From JAIOTG01 sp964644045 (GTDB lineage Bacteria; Patescibacteriota; Patescibacteriia; Patescibacteriales; JAGXOH01), in contig CAZXUK010000009.1 of assembly GCA_964644045.1 (NCBI GenBank), positions 1-37,360 on the forward strand: 37,360 bases of DNA, read 5' to 3'. A program made the translations under genes and the position numbers. Within the stretch, counting starts at the first letter, position 1, and every line of letters starts with the position of its first letter. The notes under the pieces were generated by a model that worked only from the letters and a program-made list of their open reading frames with translations, ran no database searches and was not told where the DNA came from. Positions 6,520-15,047 of this stretch are shown in pieces.

Positions 6520-6972
6520 ATTACGCGCCTTATCTATAAAAAGAATTCCGTCCAAATGGTCTATTTCATGCTGGATTATGCGGGCGGGAAAATCCTGAAC
6601 CTTGATTTGTTTTTTCTTGCCCTCAGGGGTAAAATATATACAGTTTATTTTTTTGTGCCTTTCCACTTCTCCGAATTGATCGGGAACGGACAAACAGCCC
6701 TCCTCTCCCCAATGTCGGGCCCAAGACTTTTTGGTGATTTGGGGATTGACCATACAAATTATTTCATTATCTAAGGTAACCACAATTATTCTGATATTTT
6801 TCCCCACTTGAGGTGCGGCCAGGCCCACCCCGTCCTTTTCTTTCATAGTTAAAATCAGGTCTTGGCAAAAATTTGTTTGTTCGGAGGTCAGCGGTTCTTC
6901 CAAATTTAGGGGCTGAGATTTTTTCCGCAAAACAGGATCGGGATTGGTAATAATATTCAATATTTTAGCCAT
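6502..6972 (-). CDS. def: Peptide deformylase
   Basis: Removes the N-formyl group from nascent proteins. All three family motifs are present: GVGLAAPQVG (48-57), EGCLS (91-95, metal ligand C93) and HEIDH (135-139, two metal-ligand histidines and the catalytic glutamate). The 156 residues are a typical short bacterial form. It shares strand with fmt, with which it normally forms an operon, but here dedA lies between them on the other strand. The C-terminal codons overlap the end of dedA. Confidence 0.96.
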   Translation of the reverse strand: MAKILNIITNPDPVLRKKSQPLNLEEPLTSEQTNFCQDLILTMKEKDGVGLAAPQVGKNIRIIVVTLDNEIICMVNPQITKKSWARHWGEEGCLSVPDQFGEVERHKKINCIYFTPEGKKKQIKVQDFPARIIQHEIDHLDGILFIDKARNLKKSS

Positions 6973-7053
6973 AATTGATTTGTTATTTATTTTAAACTTA
7001 AAACATTCCGATTATTTAATCCGAGTTTTAATTTATAAATCATAACAGAAAAT

Positions 7054-7368
7054 ATGAAAAAAGACAATGGATTTAGTCAATTGGGGGATATTTTTAAGGA
7101 TAAAAAAGAGAAAAAACCACCTACCTATAGATGGCAGGATTTAGCTTTGCGGATCATAGAAGAGCTTGATATACCAAATTTTAAAAGATCCTCGGTTTTT
7201 AAAGTTTGCAAATTAAACTCCCAGGAATTTATAGAAAGATGTCTTAATGACACTAAAGAACTTTGCGAAAAAGGGGAGAAGTGGAGATATTTTTTTAAAA
7301 TAATCAATGAAGAAGGGGCTAAATTAAAAAACGAAGAAGATAACGAATCTAAAAATAAAAAGACATAG
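7054..7368 (+). CDS. Small hypothetical protein, charged ends with folded middle
   Basis: 104 residues; no family recognised. The first 25 residues are lysine-rich. Residues 26-85 look like a compact mixed domain (YRWQDLALRIIEELDIP and FIERCLNDTKELCEKGEKWRYFFKI), and the tail is highly charged (EEDNESKNKKT). The pattern of a helical domain ending in WRYFFKI suggests a small cytoplasmic nucleic-acid- or protein-binding module, but that is only a guess. It has its own start without an SD, and its last 20 bases overlap the end of the convergent LigB-like gene. Confidence 0.65.
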   Translation: MKKDNGFSQLGDIFKDKKEKKPPTYRWQDLALRIIEELDIPNFKRSSVFKVCKLNSQEFIERCLNDTKELCEKGEKWRYFFKIINEEGAKLKNEEDNESKNKKT

Positions 7369-8137
7369 TAAGATATCCTACGCCAAAAGGGTGTTCGTAA
7401 GCAAGTAATTTGGGGGAATAATTGATTTTATTCATAATCCCCGAGAGCAAACTAAAAGGTTTTACGCCCTCGGTTTGCACTTCCTCTATAAGATTAGGAT
7501 TTAATTTTGTTAAATTCTGATTTTTTTTGTTCTGCAGATAATCTATTATTTTTTGGTCAAATTTGGCCGCTTTGGGAGAATACCCACCGGGGGCGTTCTG
7601 GCTTAGAGTATGGGAAAGGTCTCCGGAGGCCAAAACCGCAATTCGTTTATTACTCTTAATTAAGGTTTTTTGAATATTTTCTCCTACTGCGAAATGAGTA
7701 GCTAAATCCGCCTCAGAACAATAAACAGGTATTATTTTTAAATTTTTTAGGTTTTTTGTTAAGAGATATAAAGGCACTCCCACCCCGTGGTTTAACCCCG
7801 GTTTGTTGATTAAGCGAACTTTAAAATTTGAAAGTAGATATTTTTTAATTTTATGACTTAAGAGTATATCTCCAAAAACTTTTTTTCTACTGGCGAAATC
7901 TCCGAATTCTTCAAAATTTATTTCAAATTCCGGAGAGAAGTTAAGAGCAAAAATTTTTTCCTTGAAATTGCTATGAGAAGAGATTACGACCAAGGTTTCT
8001 ATGTCTTGAGTCAGTAATTCCTCTTCTATTTTAGCAAAAGAACTCGTTGTTTTTTTTAGCAGATCGGTGTTATTTTTGCCGATAGCCGGAATTAGCAAAG
8101 GGGAGTGAGGAATTATAGCCGAATAAATGAGTGACAT
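7349..8137 (-). CDS. LigB-like (class III extradiol dioxygenase / MEMO-related) protein
   Basis: 262 residues. It has the fold signatures of the LigB subunit family: PHSPLLIPAIGK at the N-terminus, VVISSHSN, NHGVGVPLYLL, SGDLSH and a C-terminal EHPFGVGYLTMSF. The histidines in the first four blocks are those expected around the non-haem iron. The last block is typical of the LigB domain associated with AMMECR1 (AmmeMemoRadiSam system), so a role in that uncharacterised metal-dependent modification system is more likely than aromatic ring cleavage. No AMMECR1 or radical-SAM partner is in the window. A TATAAT lies five bases before the ATG. Confidence 0.75.
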   Translation of the reverse strand: MSLIYSAIIPHSPLLIPAIGKNNTDLLKKTTSSFAKIEEELLTQDIETLVVISSHSNFKEKIFALNFSPEFEINFEEFGDFASRKKVFGDILLSHKIKKYLLSNFKVRLINKPGLNHGVGVPLYLLTKNLKNLKIIPVYCSEADLATHFAVGENIQKTLIKSNKRIAVLASGDLSHTLSQNAPGGYSPKAAKFDQKIIDYLQNKKNQNLTKLNPNLIEEVQTEGVKPFSLLSGIMNKINYSPKLLAYEHPFGVGYLTMSFYF

Positions 8138-8143
8138 ATTATA

Positions 8144-9649
8144 TTATAGTTGATTCTTAATTGGTTCTCCGTTCGGGTAGAGATCAATAATTCTTTGCGG
8201 AACATTTATTATATTTTCCCATTTATATCCCAATTCCAAAAAAATTTTTCCGGAAGCAAAAGCGCGTTTTTTGTTTTCCGAAATTAAATATACGGCCGGA
8301 GACTTGGGAGAAGTTAAGAGTTCTCCGCTGTCAAATTTAACCGGCTCTATTTTTTTATATTCAGCTAATTTTTCCGAAGATACCGGGATCATAGATTGAT
8401 TTTTGAATTTTGTCTCTAAGAACACCTTGTCCAATAAAGGAGCTTTAGTTCCTTCATAAATCCAGTAAACTCCTCCGGTTTTACGATTTTGCAAGAGTGC
8501 GCCGGTAGGATAGGTGGAGTTGGCCGTAATAGGCTTTCCTATCTTATAAGATTTGATATCTTGCCAACTGGCGCTAATTATTTCTTCCGGATTATATCCG
8601 ATTTTTTTAAAAGTGTTGTGGTTGGCAAATTTTCTTCTGACATTGTCCACTAAAAGGTACAAATCTCCGGCCGGAGAGCGAAGAATGGAATAATTGGGAA
8701 ATTTTATTGGTTTTCCTTTTTCATAACTTGCTAATACGGATTTGTTTACTTTAATTATTTTATTGGGATCAAAACGCGAATTCAGGGCTCCCGGGGAATG
8801 AAAGGGTCTTTTTCGGCCGTTTTGAATTAACCAAACTCCGGGCTCACCTTTGGCCTGCAGGAGAGACCCATCCGGATATTTTTGGGTAAAATATTTATTC
8901 CAGAGTTTGTAAAAATTATAATTACCGTTATAAACATGGGGAGTATAATTATAAAGAGCGGCGGTGGCCTGATTGTAAGGAGTAACGCTTATATCCTTTT
9001 TCTTTTCTTCTTGGCTGGCATAGGGATTGCTGAAAGTATAAGTTTTTCCTTTTTGGTAAGTATATTGATAAATATCTTCATCACCGTTTTCATAGTCATA
9101 AAAGTTATCCATATAATGTTTAAATTGCAAAGCGGCACTATTTATCTGTTTTCCAAAGCCCTTCCATCTGGAGCTGCAACTGGAACCATCGGGGCAACCG
9201 TAACCCGTAGCCCAATCCAATTGACTTTGAGAGGGGTCGGGATCTTCAATTAAACTCATTTCTTTCTGCAACAGAACCAGGATAACTTTGGGGCTTATAG
9301 TTTTAATGTTTTTACATTTATTCATCCTTTCCAGTTCATCCGAATCATTGCTTAGATTTATTCCTTCGCAGTTATAATTGTGATTGGTAGCGTCATAAAT
9401 GATCTCCGCCGCGGTTTTATCCGGAGTACCGTAAGAATTAGTGCAAGTGTAATCAGCTAAAAAGCTTCCGTGCTCTCCCAGAAAATTTTGAATATCTTCC
9501 ACATCCATAGAATTGTAATTAAGCATTTCAGAATCACTGATTATATAGTTGGGATTAAAATTCTCTTCCACCTCTCCGGCCCGAACCCCCGGAGACAGAA
9601 ACAAAAATAAAGACAATAGAAACAAAAAATATATACTTGCTTTTTTCAT
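8144..9649 (-). CDS. Secreted wall-type protein with four C-terminal repeats
   Basis: 501 residues with a clear signal peptide (basic start, hydrophobic 6-19, cleavage likely near VRA-G at 24/25). Residues about 28-255 resemble a domain known from secreted actinobacterial and CPR proteins: SPKVILVLLQKEMSLI, ATGYGCPDGSSC, FGKQINSAALQFKHYM and ALYNYTPHVYNGNYNF. Its enzymatic role is not established, though a lysozyme-like or wall-binding role is often assumed. Residues about 260-500 are four copies of a unit of about 57 residues with consensus G.LL-(8)-VYLI...KR.F-(10)-Y....II.V....L..Y..G.PI. The protein is probably exported and surface-bound. Promoter TTGTTT-17-TATAAT lies just upstream on the minus strand. 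Confidence 0.75.
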   Translation of the reverse strand: MKKASIYFLFLLSLFLFLSPGVRAGEVEENFNPNYIISDSEMLNYNSMDVEDIQNFLGEHGSFLADYTCTNSYGTPDKTAAEIIYDATNHNYNCEGINLSNDSDELERMNKCKNIKTISPKVILVLLQKEMSLIEDPDPSQSQLDWATGYGCPDGSSCSSRWKGFGKQINSAALQFKHYMDNFYDYENGDEDIYQYTYQKGKTYTFSNPYASQEEKKKDISVTPYNQATAALYNYTPHVYNGNYNFYKLWNKYFTQKYPDGSLLQAKGEPGVWLIQNGRKRPFHSPGALNSRFDPNKIIKVNKSVLASYEKGKPIKFPNYSILRSPAGDLYLLVDNVRRKFANHNTFKKIGYNPEEIISASWQDIKSYKIGKPITANSTYPTGALLQNRKTGGVYWIYEGTKAPLLDKVFLETKFKNQSMIPVSSEKLAEYKKIEPVKFDSGELLTSPKSPAVYLISENKKRAFASGKIFLELGYKWENIINVPQRIIDLYPNGEPIKNQL

Positions 9650-9676
9650 AACTTTTTTATTAATTTTTATATAAAT

Positions 9677-9705
9677 ATTATAGTATAATTTTAATTCAAA
9701 AACAA
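9677..9705 (-). promoter_or_regulatory. Promoter of the four-repeat secreted protein gene
   Basis: On the minus strand TTGTTT (9705-9700), a 17-bp spacer, then TATAAT (9682-9677). The ATG at 9649 is 27 bases beyond the -10 box. No SD is present in the leader. Confidence 0.5.
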
Positions 9706-9711
9706 TAAATA

Positions 9712-9742
9712 AAAAACGCCCAATTTTTATTAGGACGTTTTT
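9712..9742. terminator. Intrinsic terminator, mainly for the small gene at 9749-9976
   Basis: AAAAACGCCC (9712-9721) pairs with GGACGTTTTT (9733-9742), with one G-T pair, around an 11-base loop. Read on the minus strand it ends in a T-run directly after the SD-led small gene. The A/T tails are symmetric, so it could act both ways. Confidence 0.75.
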
Positions 9743-9748
9743 GGAATT

Positions 9749-9976
9749 TTACAGCAAAGGAATTCCCAATAATCTGAACAAGTTTAATATCAGCGGGGTT
9801 ATGGCCAGGGTAAGAAAAACAGTTGAAAAAGAGATCAAAGCGCTTTTTGTTATCGAAGGGGGCTTAAAAGGACAAATTAAATTTTTGAAATAATCCATTA
9901 GAGTCAAAAGCAAAACCCAGATACTGGCCATAATAACCAATTCTTTAGTGTTGGAAATTAAATAGAATTCTGGCAT
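9749..9976 (-). CDS. Small SD-led membrane protein
   Basis: 75 residues, no family recognised. There are two or three hydrophobic segments (about 10-28, 44-60, 60-74) and a short basic cytoplasmic link around KPPSITK. The start is clear because AAGGAGGA (9988-9981) stands four bases before the ATG. This sets it apart from the neighbouring conserved genes, which have no SD. A TATATT box lies farther upstream and a terminator directly follows, so it looks like a single-gene unit. One of six such small SD-plus-terminator genes in the window. Confidence 0.7.
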   Translation of the reverse strand: MPEFYLISNTKELVIMASIWVLLLTLMDYFKNLICPFKPPSITKSALISFSTVFLTLAITPLILNLFRLLGIPLL

Positions 9977-10047
9977 TTTTTCCTCCTTGATTTGTTTAGG
10001 GAGTTTTAAATAAATTAATATATTTTTTTATTTTTGTCCAGAAAGAT

Positions 10048-10076
10048 TTGGTTTGATTTTAATTTTATGTTATAAT
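10048..10076 (+). promoter_or_regulatory. Promoter of gap and the hydrogenase cluster
   Basis: TTGGTT (10048-10053), 17-bp spacer, TATAAT (10071-10076) with an extended -10 TG at 10068-10069. The leader to the ATG at 10107 is about 24 bases, all A/T, with no SD. Confidence 0.65.
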
Positions 10077-10106
10077 TTTAATATTAATAATTCTTAAATT
10101 TTTTTT

Positions 10107-11117
10107 ATGAAAATAGCTATAAACGGTTTCGGCCGCATAGGTCGAGCCACTTTTAAAGCTTTACTTAATAATAAAAATATTGAAATCGTGGCTATTAATG
10201 ATTTAACTGATTTGGCCACTTTAGTTAACCTTTTAAAGTATGATAGTGTTTACGGAGTTTATCCCAAAAAAGTAAAGAAATCTTCTCATCACATTTATGT
10301 GAATGGTAAAAAATTTAAAATTTTAGCGGAAAAGAATCCGGCGGATCTGCCTTGGAAGGAGCTGGGGGTAGATGTGGTTATTGAGTGTACCGGAATTTTC
10401 CGGACTCGGGAAGAGGCCGGGAAACATTTGAAAGCCGGAGCCCGGAAGGTGATAATTTCCGCTCCGGCTAAAGGGGAAGAGGAAGTAAAAACCGTAGTTC
10501 CGGGAGTGAATGAAGATAAATTAAAAAAGAATGATCACATCTTTTCTTTAGCTTCTTGTACCACTAATTGCTTGTCTCCGGCAACAGATGTAATCAAAAG
10601 AAATTTTGGTATTCAAAAAGCAATTATGACCACCATTCATTCCTATACCTCCACACAAAATATAGTGGACGGGCCTCATAAGGATTTAAGAAGAGGAAGG
10701 ACCGCCGGGGTCAATTTAGTTCCCACTACCACCGGAGCGGCTATAGCTACTACTAAAACTATTCCGGAGTTAAAAAATAAGTTTGACGGCATGGCTGTCC
10801 GAACGCCTACTCCGGTCGGCTCTATTTGTGATATGGTTTTCCTGACCCGGAAAAACATTACCGAAGAGGGAGTTAATAAGGCATTTACTCGAGCTTCCAA
10901 AACTTCTCGCCTAAAAGGGGTATTGGAAGTAAGCACCGACCCCATAGTTTTAACTGATATTATTGGTAATCCGGCCAGTTCTATTGTGGATCTGCCTTTA
11001 ACAAAGGTAGTGGATAAAAATTTGCTTAAAGTAATCGCCTGGTATGACAATGAGTGGGGATACAGCAATCGTATGGCTGACATGGCCGATTATTTGCGTA
11101 AGAAAAAATTAATTTAA
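10107..11117 (+). CDS. gap: Glyceraldehyde-3-phosphate dehydrogenase, type I
   Basis: Oxidises glyceraldehyde 3-phosphate to 1,3-bisphosphoglycerate and reduces NAD(P)+. 336 residues, full length. It has the N-terminal Rossmann start INGFGRIGRA, the catalytic motif SCTTNCLSP with nucleophile C151, HSYTSTQ, and the C-terminal WYDNEWGYSNRM. It is the first gene of the cluster and is followed 26 bases later by a hydrogenase-type flavoprotein subunit. The order suggests that the NADH it makes is reoxidised by the hydrogenase encoded downstream (inference). Its promoter has an extended -10 box. Confidence 0.97.
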   Translation: MKIAINGFGRIGRATFKALLNNKNIEIVAINDLTDLATLVNLLKYDSVYGVYPKKVKKSSHHIYVNGKKFKILAEKNPADLPWKELGVDVVIECTGIFRTREEAGKHLKAGARKVIISAPAKGEEEVKTVVPGVNEDKLKKNDHIFSLASCTTNCLSPATDVIKRNFGIQKAIMTTIHSYTSTQNIVDGPHKDLRRGRTAGVNLVPTTTGAAIATTKTIPELKNKFDGMAVRTPTPVGSICDMVFLTRKNITEEGVNKAFTRASKTSRLKGVLEVSTDPIVLTDIIGNPASSIVDLPLTKVVDKNLLKVIAWYDNEWGYSNRMADMADYLRKKKLI

Positions 11118-11143
11118 TTTGTAAAATTTAAAATCAAGATAAA

Positions 11144-12190
11144 ATGGATATTTTAGCTAAAATCAAGAAAGCTAATTTGGTTGGCCGGGGCGGCGCCTGT
11201 TTTCCCACCGCTCTTAAATGGGAAATGGTAAAAAAAGCTCCGAGCAAGCAAAAATACATAATTTGCAACGCCTCCGAGGGAGAGCCGGGAGTAAAAAAAG
11301 ACGGATATATTTTAAAATATAAAACCCAAGAAGTTATAAAGGGAATGGAGTTGGCTAAAAAGTTTTTAAGAAAAGAGGGAAAAGGAGTAAAGGTGAAATC
11401 TTATATTTATATCAATGAAGATTATTATCACAACTTGGGCCCCAAGCTTTTGCGCTTTATAGGCAAAAAGGACATAGAGATTTTTGTTAAAAAACATACT
11501 TCCGGTTATATTGGCGGAGAGGAAACTTCTATTTTAAACTCCATGGAAGGAAAGAGAGTGGAGCCGCGCCTGCGTCCGCCTTTCCCCACCACTCAAGGCC
11601 TTTGGGGTTACCCCACGATTATTAATAATGTGGAAACTTTTTTAAATGTTAGTTTGGTGGAAAAGGGGGAATACAAGAAAGAAAGATATTATACTATCGG
11701 AGGAAAAGTGAAAAACAAAGGAGTCTTTTGTTTGCCGGAAAATTTAAATATAGAAAAGATTTTAAAAGAAACCGGCAACTATCCAAAATTTGATTTTTTT
11801 GTCCAAGTGGGGGGAGGCGGTTCCGGAGTGGTTTTGAATAACCGACAACTTAAACGAAGCGCGGAGGGAGCGGGGACTATTACTATTTATAAATTAAAAG
11901 GCCACAATTCCTCCAAAATGATCAAAAAGTGGATAGAATTTTTTTTGAATCAGTCTTGCGGACAGTGTACTCCTTGTCGAGAAGGCGTTTATAGATTAAA
12001 AAAAACCATAGAGAACCAACCCGTTAATTGGCAGCTTTTTTCTGAAATTTTAAATAATTTAGAAGGAAGCTCTTTTTGCGGTTTGGGTTGTGCCGTTCCG
12101 GTGCCTTTGCGGAGCTATCTAAAAAACGTGGTTAAACTAAAGGAGGTAAATCATCCGGACCGGAAAATAATTTGTAAATGTTTTAGATAA
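11144..12190 (+). CDS. NuoF/HydB-like flavoprotein subunit (NADH-oxidising), short form
   Basis: 348 residues, matching the 51-kDa complex I subunit and HydB/HndC of NADH-dependent hydrogenases. The glycine-rich NADH/FMN motif is GRGGACFPT (14-22). FMN-site sequences are SGYIGGEETSILNSMEG and NNVETFLNV. An SLBB-type segment follows (about 185-245). The [4Fe-4S] motif SCGQCTPCREG gives C272, C275 and C278, with C312 in FCGLGC as fourth ligand. Compared with bifurcating HydB it lacks the N-terminal thioredoxin-like [2Fe-2S] domain and the C-terminal two-cluster ferredoxin domain. The usual first Gly-Ala of GGAGFP is Ala-Cys here. No NuoE/HydC partner is in the window. Confidence 0.85.
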   Translation: MDILAKIKKANLVGRGGACFPTALKWEMVKKAPSKQKYIICNASEGEPGVKKDGYILKYKTQEVIKGMELAKKFLRKEGKGVKVKSYIYINEDYYHNLGPKLLRFIGKKDIEIFVKKHTSGYIGGEETSILNSMEGKRVEPRLRPPFPTTQGLWGYPTIINNVETFLNVSLVEKGEYKKERYYTIGGKVKNKGVFCLPENLNIEKILKETGNYPKFDFFVQVGGGGSGVVLNNRQLKRSAEGAGTITIYKLKGHNSSKMIKKWIEFFLNQSCGQCTPCREGVYRLKKTIENQPVNWQLFSEILNNLEGSSFCGLGCAVPVPLRSYLKNVVKLKEVNHPDRKIICKCFR

Positions 12191-12207
12191 TTATTAATTA
12201 TATTTTT

Positions 12208-12984
12208 ATGAAAAATCAAGAGACAAAAGCCGAGACCAAACCCTTGGTTAAAATATCTCCGGTAGGGGATTTGGTTAAGAATGCCTTTGAGCTTTATAAA
12301 AAAAGTTTTTGGAAGTTAATAGCCATTATGCTTATAAGTGTTTTAGCTATGTTGCCTGTTATTATATTAGGGGGAGTGGGGGTAGCCATGAATGTTTTGA
12401 ATTCTCAGGGTCAGGGAGGTATTTTGTTGGGAATTTTTGTTATTTTATCGATAATTTTTGTTTTATTTTCCATTTATTTTTCTATTTCTTCACAGGCCGC
12501 CACCCTTCTTTATTTTAGAAAGGAATATCCCAAGCCAGGTGTTTGGGCTATTTTTAATGAGGCCAGAAAAAATTATTTTTGGAAGTTTTTAGGCATGTCC
12601 ATTTTGTTGGGTTTAATTTTTCTGCTTGGTTTCTTGCTTTTAATAATTCCCGGAATTATTTTGATTGTTTATTTAGCTTTTTCTGCTTGGATTTTAATTT
12701 TTGAAGATAAGGGTGTGGTAGAGTCTATAAAGGGAAGTGCCAGCCTGGTAAAAGGATATTGGTGGGCTGTGTTAGGAAGATTTTTAGCGGTTTACGGAGT
12801 ATTTTATTTAGCGGTTATCCTAATTGAGTCTTTGTTTAACTCTTCGCAATTTAATGAACCAGGTTCTTTTATTACACAGCTGATTTCTTTTGTTTTAGCA
12901 CCTTTCTTCTTGTCTTTTAGTTATATTATTTATAAGGATTTAGTAAAAATAAAATCCGGGACTAAGGTTTCAGAGAAAAAATAA
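12208..12984 (+). CDS. Polytopic membrane protein inside the hydrogenase cluster
   Basis: 258 residues. The N-terminus is polar (1-30) and is followed by about six hydrophobic segments (near 36-58, 70-95, 128-150, 150-165, 190-212 and 225-243). It resembles the DUF975/YciC-like membrane proteins, with AFELYKKSFWKLIAIM at the start and GSASLVKGYWWAVLGRF before the last helices. The role of that superfamily is poorly known. Lying 18 bases after the flavoprotein gene and 28 bases before the hydrogenase, it is probably co-transcribed. It could anchor the complex or be unrelated; the sequence does not decide this. Confidence 0.7.
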   Translation: MKNQETKAETKPLVKISPVGDLVKNAFELYKKSFWKLIAIMLISVLAMLPVIILGGVGVAMNVLNSQGQGGILLGIFVILSIIFVLFSIYFSISSQAATLLYFRKEYPKPGVWAIFNEARKNYFWKFLGMSILLGLIFLLGFLLLIIPGIILIVYLAFSAWILIFEDKGVVESIKGSASLVKGYWWAVLGRFLAVYGVFYLAVILIESLFNSSQFNEPGSFITQLISFVLAPFFLSFSYIIYKDLVKIKSGTKVSEKK

Positions 12985-13012
12985 TTTTATAAGTTAAAGA
13001 TTGAAAACATTT

Positions 13013-14749
13013 ATGGCAAAAAAAATATTTTTAAATATTGATAATAAAGAAGTTAAATGTAGCGCCGGGGACACTATTTTAAAAGCGGCTCGGGATAACA
13101 ATATTGATATCCCGGCTCTTTGTTATCATCCCGATTTTCCCGCCAAAGGCAATTGCCGGATTTGCGTGGTAGAGGTAAAAAGAAAAGGAAAAAAGACATT
13201 CGAACTTTTGACTTCTTGTTCCACTCAAGCGGAGTCGGGAATGAAGGTAAAAACTAATTCCCAAAAAGTAAAAAAGGTTCGCAATTTAAATATTGAATTT
13301 ATTTTTGCCGAACATGTGGAAAAATGCGAGAGTTGTGTTTGGCGGCCCAATTGCCCGCTTCTCGAAATGGCGCAAAAGTATGATGTGCGGGTGACCAGAT
13401 TTAAAGAAAGGAAAAGCAAAAAAAAGATTTATAAATTTGCCAATGCCGTGGAGATTGACGGCACCCAGTGTATAGATTGCCGTAATTGTATTGAAGCCTG
13501 TGGAGTGATGCAGAATATTAATTATTTAGAGTTAAAAGGCAAGGGACATACCCAAGAGGTGGTGCCTACTGAAAATAAAAATATTGACTGTATTTATTGC
13601 GGTCAATGCGCCTTGCATTGCCCGGTTAGTTCCGCCCAAGAACAAGCGGAATGGCCGGAAGTGGAGAAGAAAATAAGTAAAGGTAAAAAAATAATTGTGG
13701 CTCAATTTGCTCCTTCTATCCGAGTTAGTATTGGAGAGGAATTTGGCTTGTCTCACGGTAAAGTAGTAACCGGGCAAGTAGTTGCCGGTCTCCGCGCTTT
13801 GGGGTTTGATTATATTTTTGATGTTAATTTTGGAGCTGATACCACTACTATGGTGGAGGCGGAAGAGCTTTTGGAAAGAGTAAAAGAAAAAAAGACAATG
13901 CCCATGATAACTTCTTGTTGTCCGGCCTGGGTTAAATACACCGAATTTTATCATCCGGAATTAATTCCCAACTTAACCACTTCTCGTTCTCCTCATATTC
14001 ATTTGGGAGGATTGATCAAAACTTATTGGGCAAAACAGATGAAAATAAAGCCACAGGATATTGAGGTGGTTTCTATTATGCCTTGTACGGCCAAAAAATA
14101 CGAAGCAAAAAGAGAAGAGTTAAAAATTAAAGGGGGGTATCCGGTGGACAATGTTTTAACCACTCGGGAGTTTGCCTGGCTCATGAAAAAAGAAGGGATT
14201 GATTTTGCCAAACTAAAGGCGGAAAAATCGGATAATCCCTTGGGTGAATATAGTGGAGCGGGAGCGATCTATGGAGGCAGCGGAGGAGTTATGGAGTCGG
14301 CTTTAAGGACCGCCCATTTTTTGGCTTGCGGAGAGAAAAAAACAGGGGTTTGCAGGGCTAAAATTGATTTTAAAGAGGTTAGAGGAATGGATGGCGTAAA
14401 AGAGGCAAAAGTAAAAGTGGCCGGTAAGCTCATGCGCATAGCTGTGGTAAACGGAATCGGCAATATTGAACCGGTGATTGAAAATTTAGAAAAATATGAT
14501 TATATAGAGGTAATGGCTTGCCCCGGGGGATGTATCGGCGGTGGAGGTCAGCCCATACCCACCACTCCGGAGATAAGGAATAAAAGAATTAAGGCCTTGT
14601 ATAAAATTGATAAAAGCAGGAAGTTTAGGATGGCGCATGAAAACAAAGAGGTGGAAGAGGCCTTGTCTTGGCTTAAAAATAAAGGAAGCTTGGAACATAA
14701 AGTTTTGCATACTTATTATTATTCCAAGAGATACAAAAAAGGAAAATAA
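13013..14749 (+). CDS. hydA: [FeFe] hydrogenase catalytic subunit
   Basis: Reversibly reduces protons to H2. About 578 residues from the ATG at 13013 (a TTG at 13001 would add four). The ferredoxin-like [2Fe-2S] domain has C37, C48, C51 and C69. The His-ligated [4Fe-4S] site is H101, C105, C108 and C114. Two further [4Fe-4S] sites are C153/156/159/163 and C193/196/199/203. The H-cluster domain has TSCCPAW (300-306; C302 proton relay, C303 ligand), MPCTAKK (356-362) and MACPGGCIGGGGQP (from 501). All cluster ligands are present, so it should be active if the HydEFG maturases, absent from this window, are encoded elsewhere. Domain order is that of M3-type enzymes. Confidence 0.96.
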   Translation: MAKKIFLNIDNKEVKCSAGDTILKAARDNNIDIPALCYHPDFPAKGNCRICVVEVKRKGKKTFELLTSCSTQAESGMKVKTNSQKVKKVRNLNIEFIFAEHVEKCESCVWRPNCPLLEMAQKYDVRVTRFKERKSKKKIYKFANAVEIDGTQCIDCRNCIEACGVMQNINYLELKGKGHTQEVVPTENKNIDCIYCGQCALHCPVSSAQEQAEWPEVEKKISKGKKIIVAQFAPSIRVSIGEEFGLSHGKVVTGQVVAGLRALGFDYIFDVNFGADTTTMVEAEELLERVKEKKTMPMITSCCPAWVKYTEFYHPELIPNLTTSRSPHIHLGGLIKTYWAKQMKIKPQDIEVVSIMPCTAKKYEAKREELKIKGGYPVDNVLTTREFAWLMKKEGIDFAKLKAEKSDNPLGEYSGAGAIYGGSGGVMESALRTAHFLACGEKKTGVCRAKIDFKEVRGMDGVKEAKVKVAGKLMRIAVVNGIGNIEPVIENLEKYDYIEVMACPGGCIGGGGQPIPTTPEIRNKRIKALYKIDKSRKFRMAHENKEVEEALSWLKNKGSLEHKVLHTYYYSKRYKKGK

Positions 14750-14762
14750 ACTAAATTTAAAT

Positions 14763-15029
14763 ATGAGCACTAAAAAGCATTTGAGTACAATTACCATTTT
14801 AGTTAAAGACAGAAAAATGCATGCCGGTAAGGTACAAGAGATTTTGACGGAAAACGGAAATTTGATCAGGGCGAGGATGGGCGTGAATGTTCAACACTCT
14901 TGCGTAGAGCATTGTACCGGTTTGATCTCGGTAGCAGTGGAGGGCACCGCCAAGCAGATAAATGATTTAACTAAAAAAATTGATAATCTTTACGGCATAG
15001 TGGCCAAAAGCAGTATTGTGACGCAATAA
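14763..15029 (+). CDS. TM1266-type iron-only hydrogenase system regulator
   Basis: 88 residues from the ATG at 14763, 13 bases after hydA. A longer frame reaching back to 14607 overlaps hydA and is not credible. The sequence TITILVKDRKMHAGKVQEIL, then GNLIRARMGV, HCTGLISVAVEGT and KKIDNLYGIVAKSSIV follows the ACT-like (NikR C-terminal-like) fold of the TM1266 family. That family is usually encoded next to [FeFe] hydrogenases and is thought to sense a small ligand or metal to regulate them. It carries two cysteines (CVEHC), which are not general in the family as I recall it and may bind a metal. Confidence 0.82.
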   Translation: MSTKKHLSTITILVKDRKMHAGKVQEILTENGNLIRARMGVNVQHSCVEHCTGLISVAVEGTAKQINDLTKKIDNLYGIVAKSSIVTQ

Positions 15030-15047
15030 AATCCCAAACCAACTTAA

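Noticed and set aside
14607..14762. 52-residue N-terminal extension of the TM1266-type regulator
   Set aside because: It overlaps hydA out of frame and matches nothing in the family; ATG 14763 gives the normal length.
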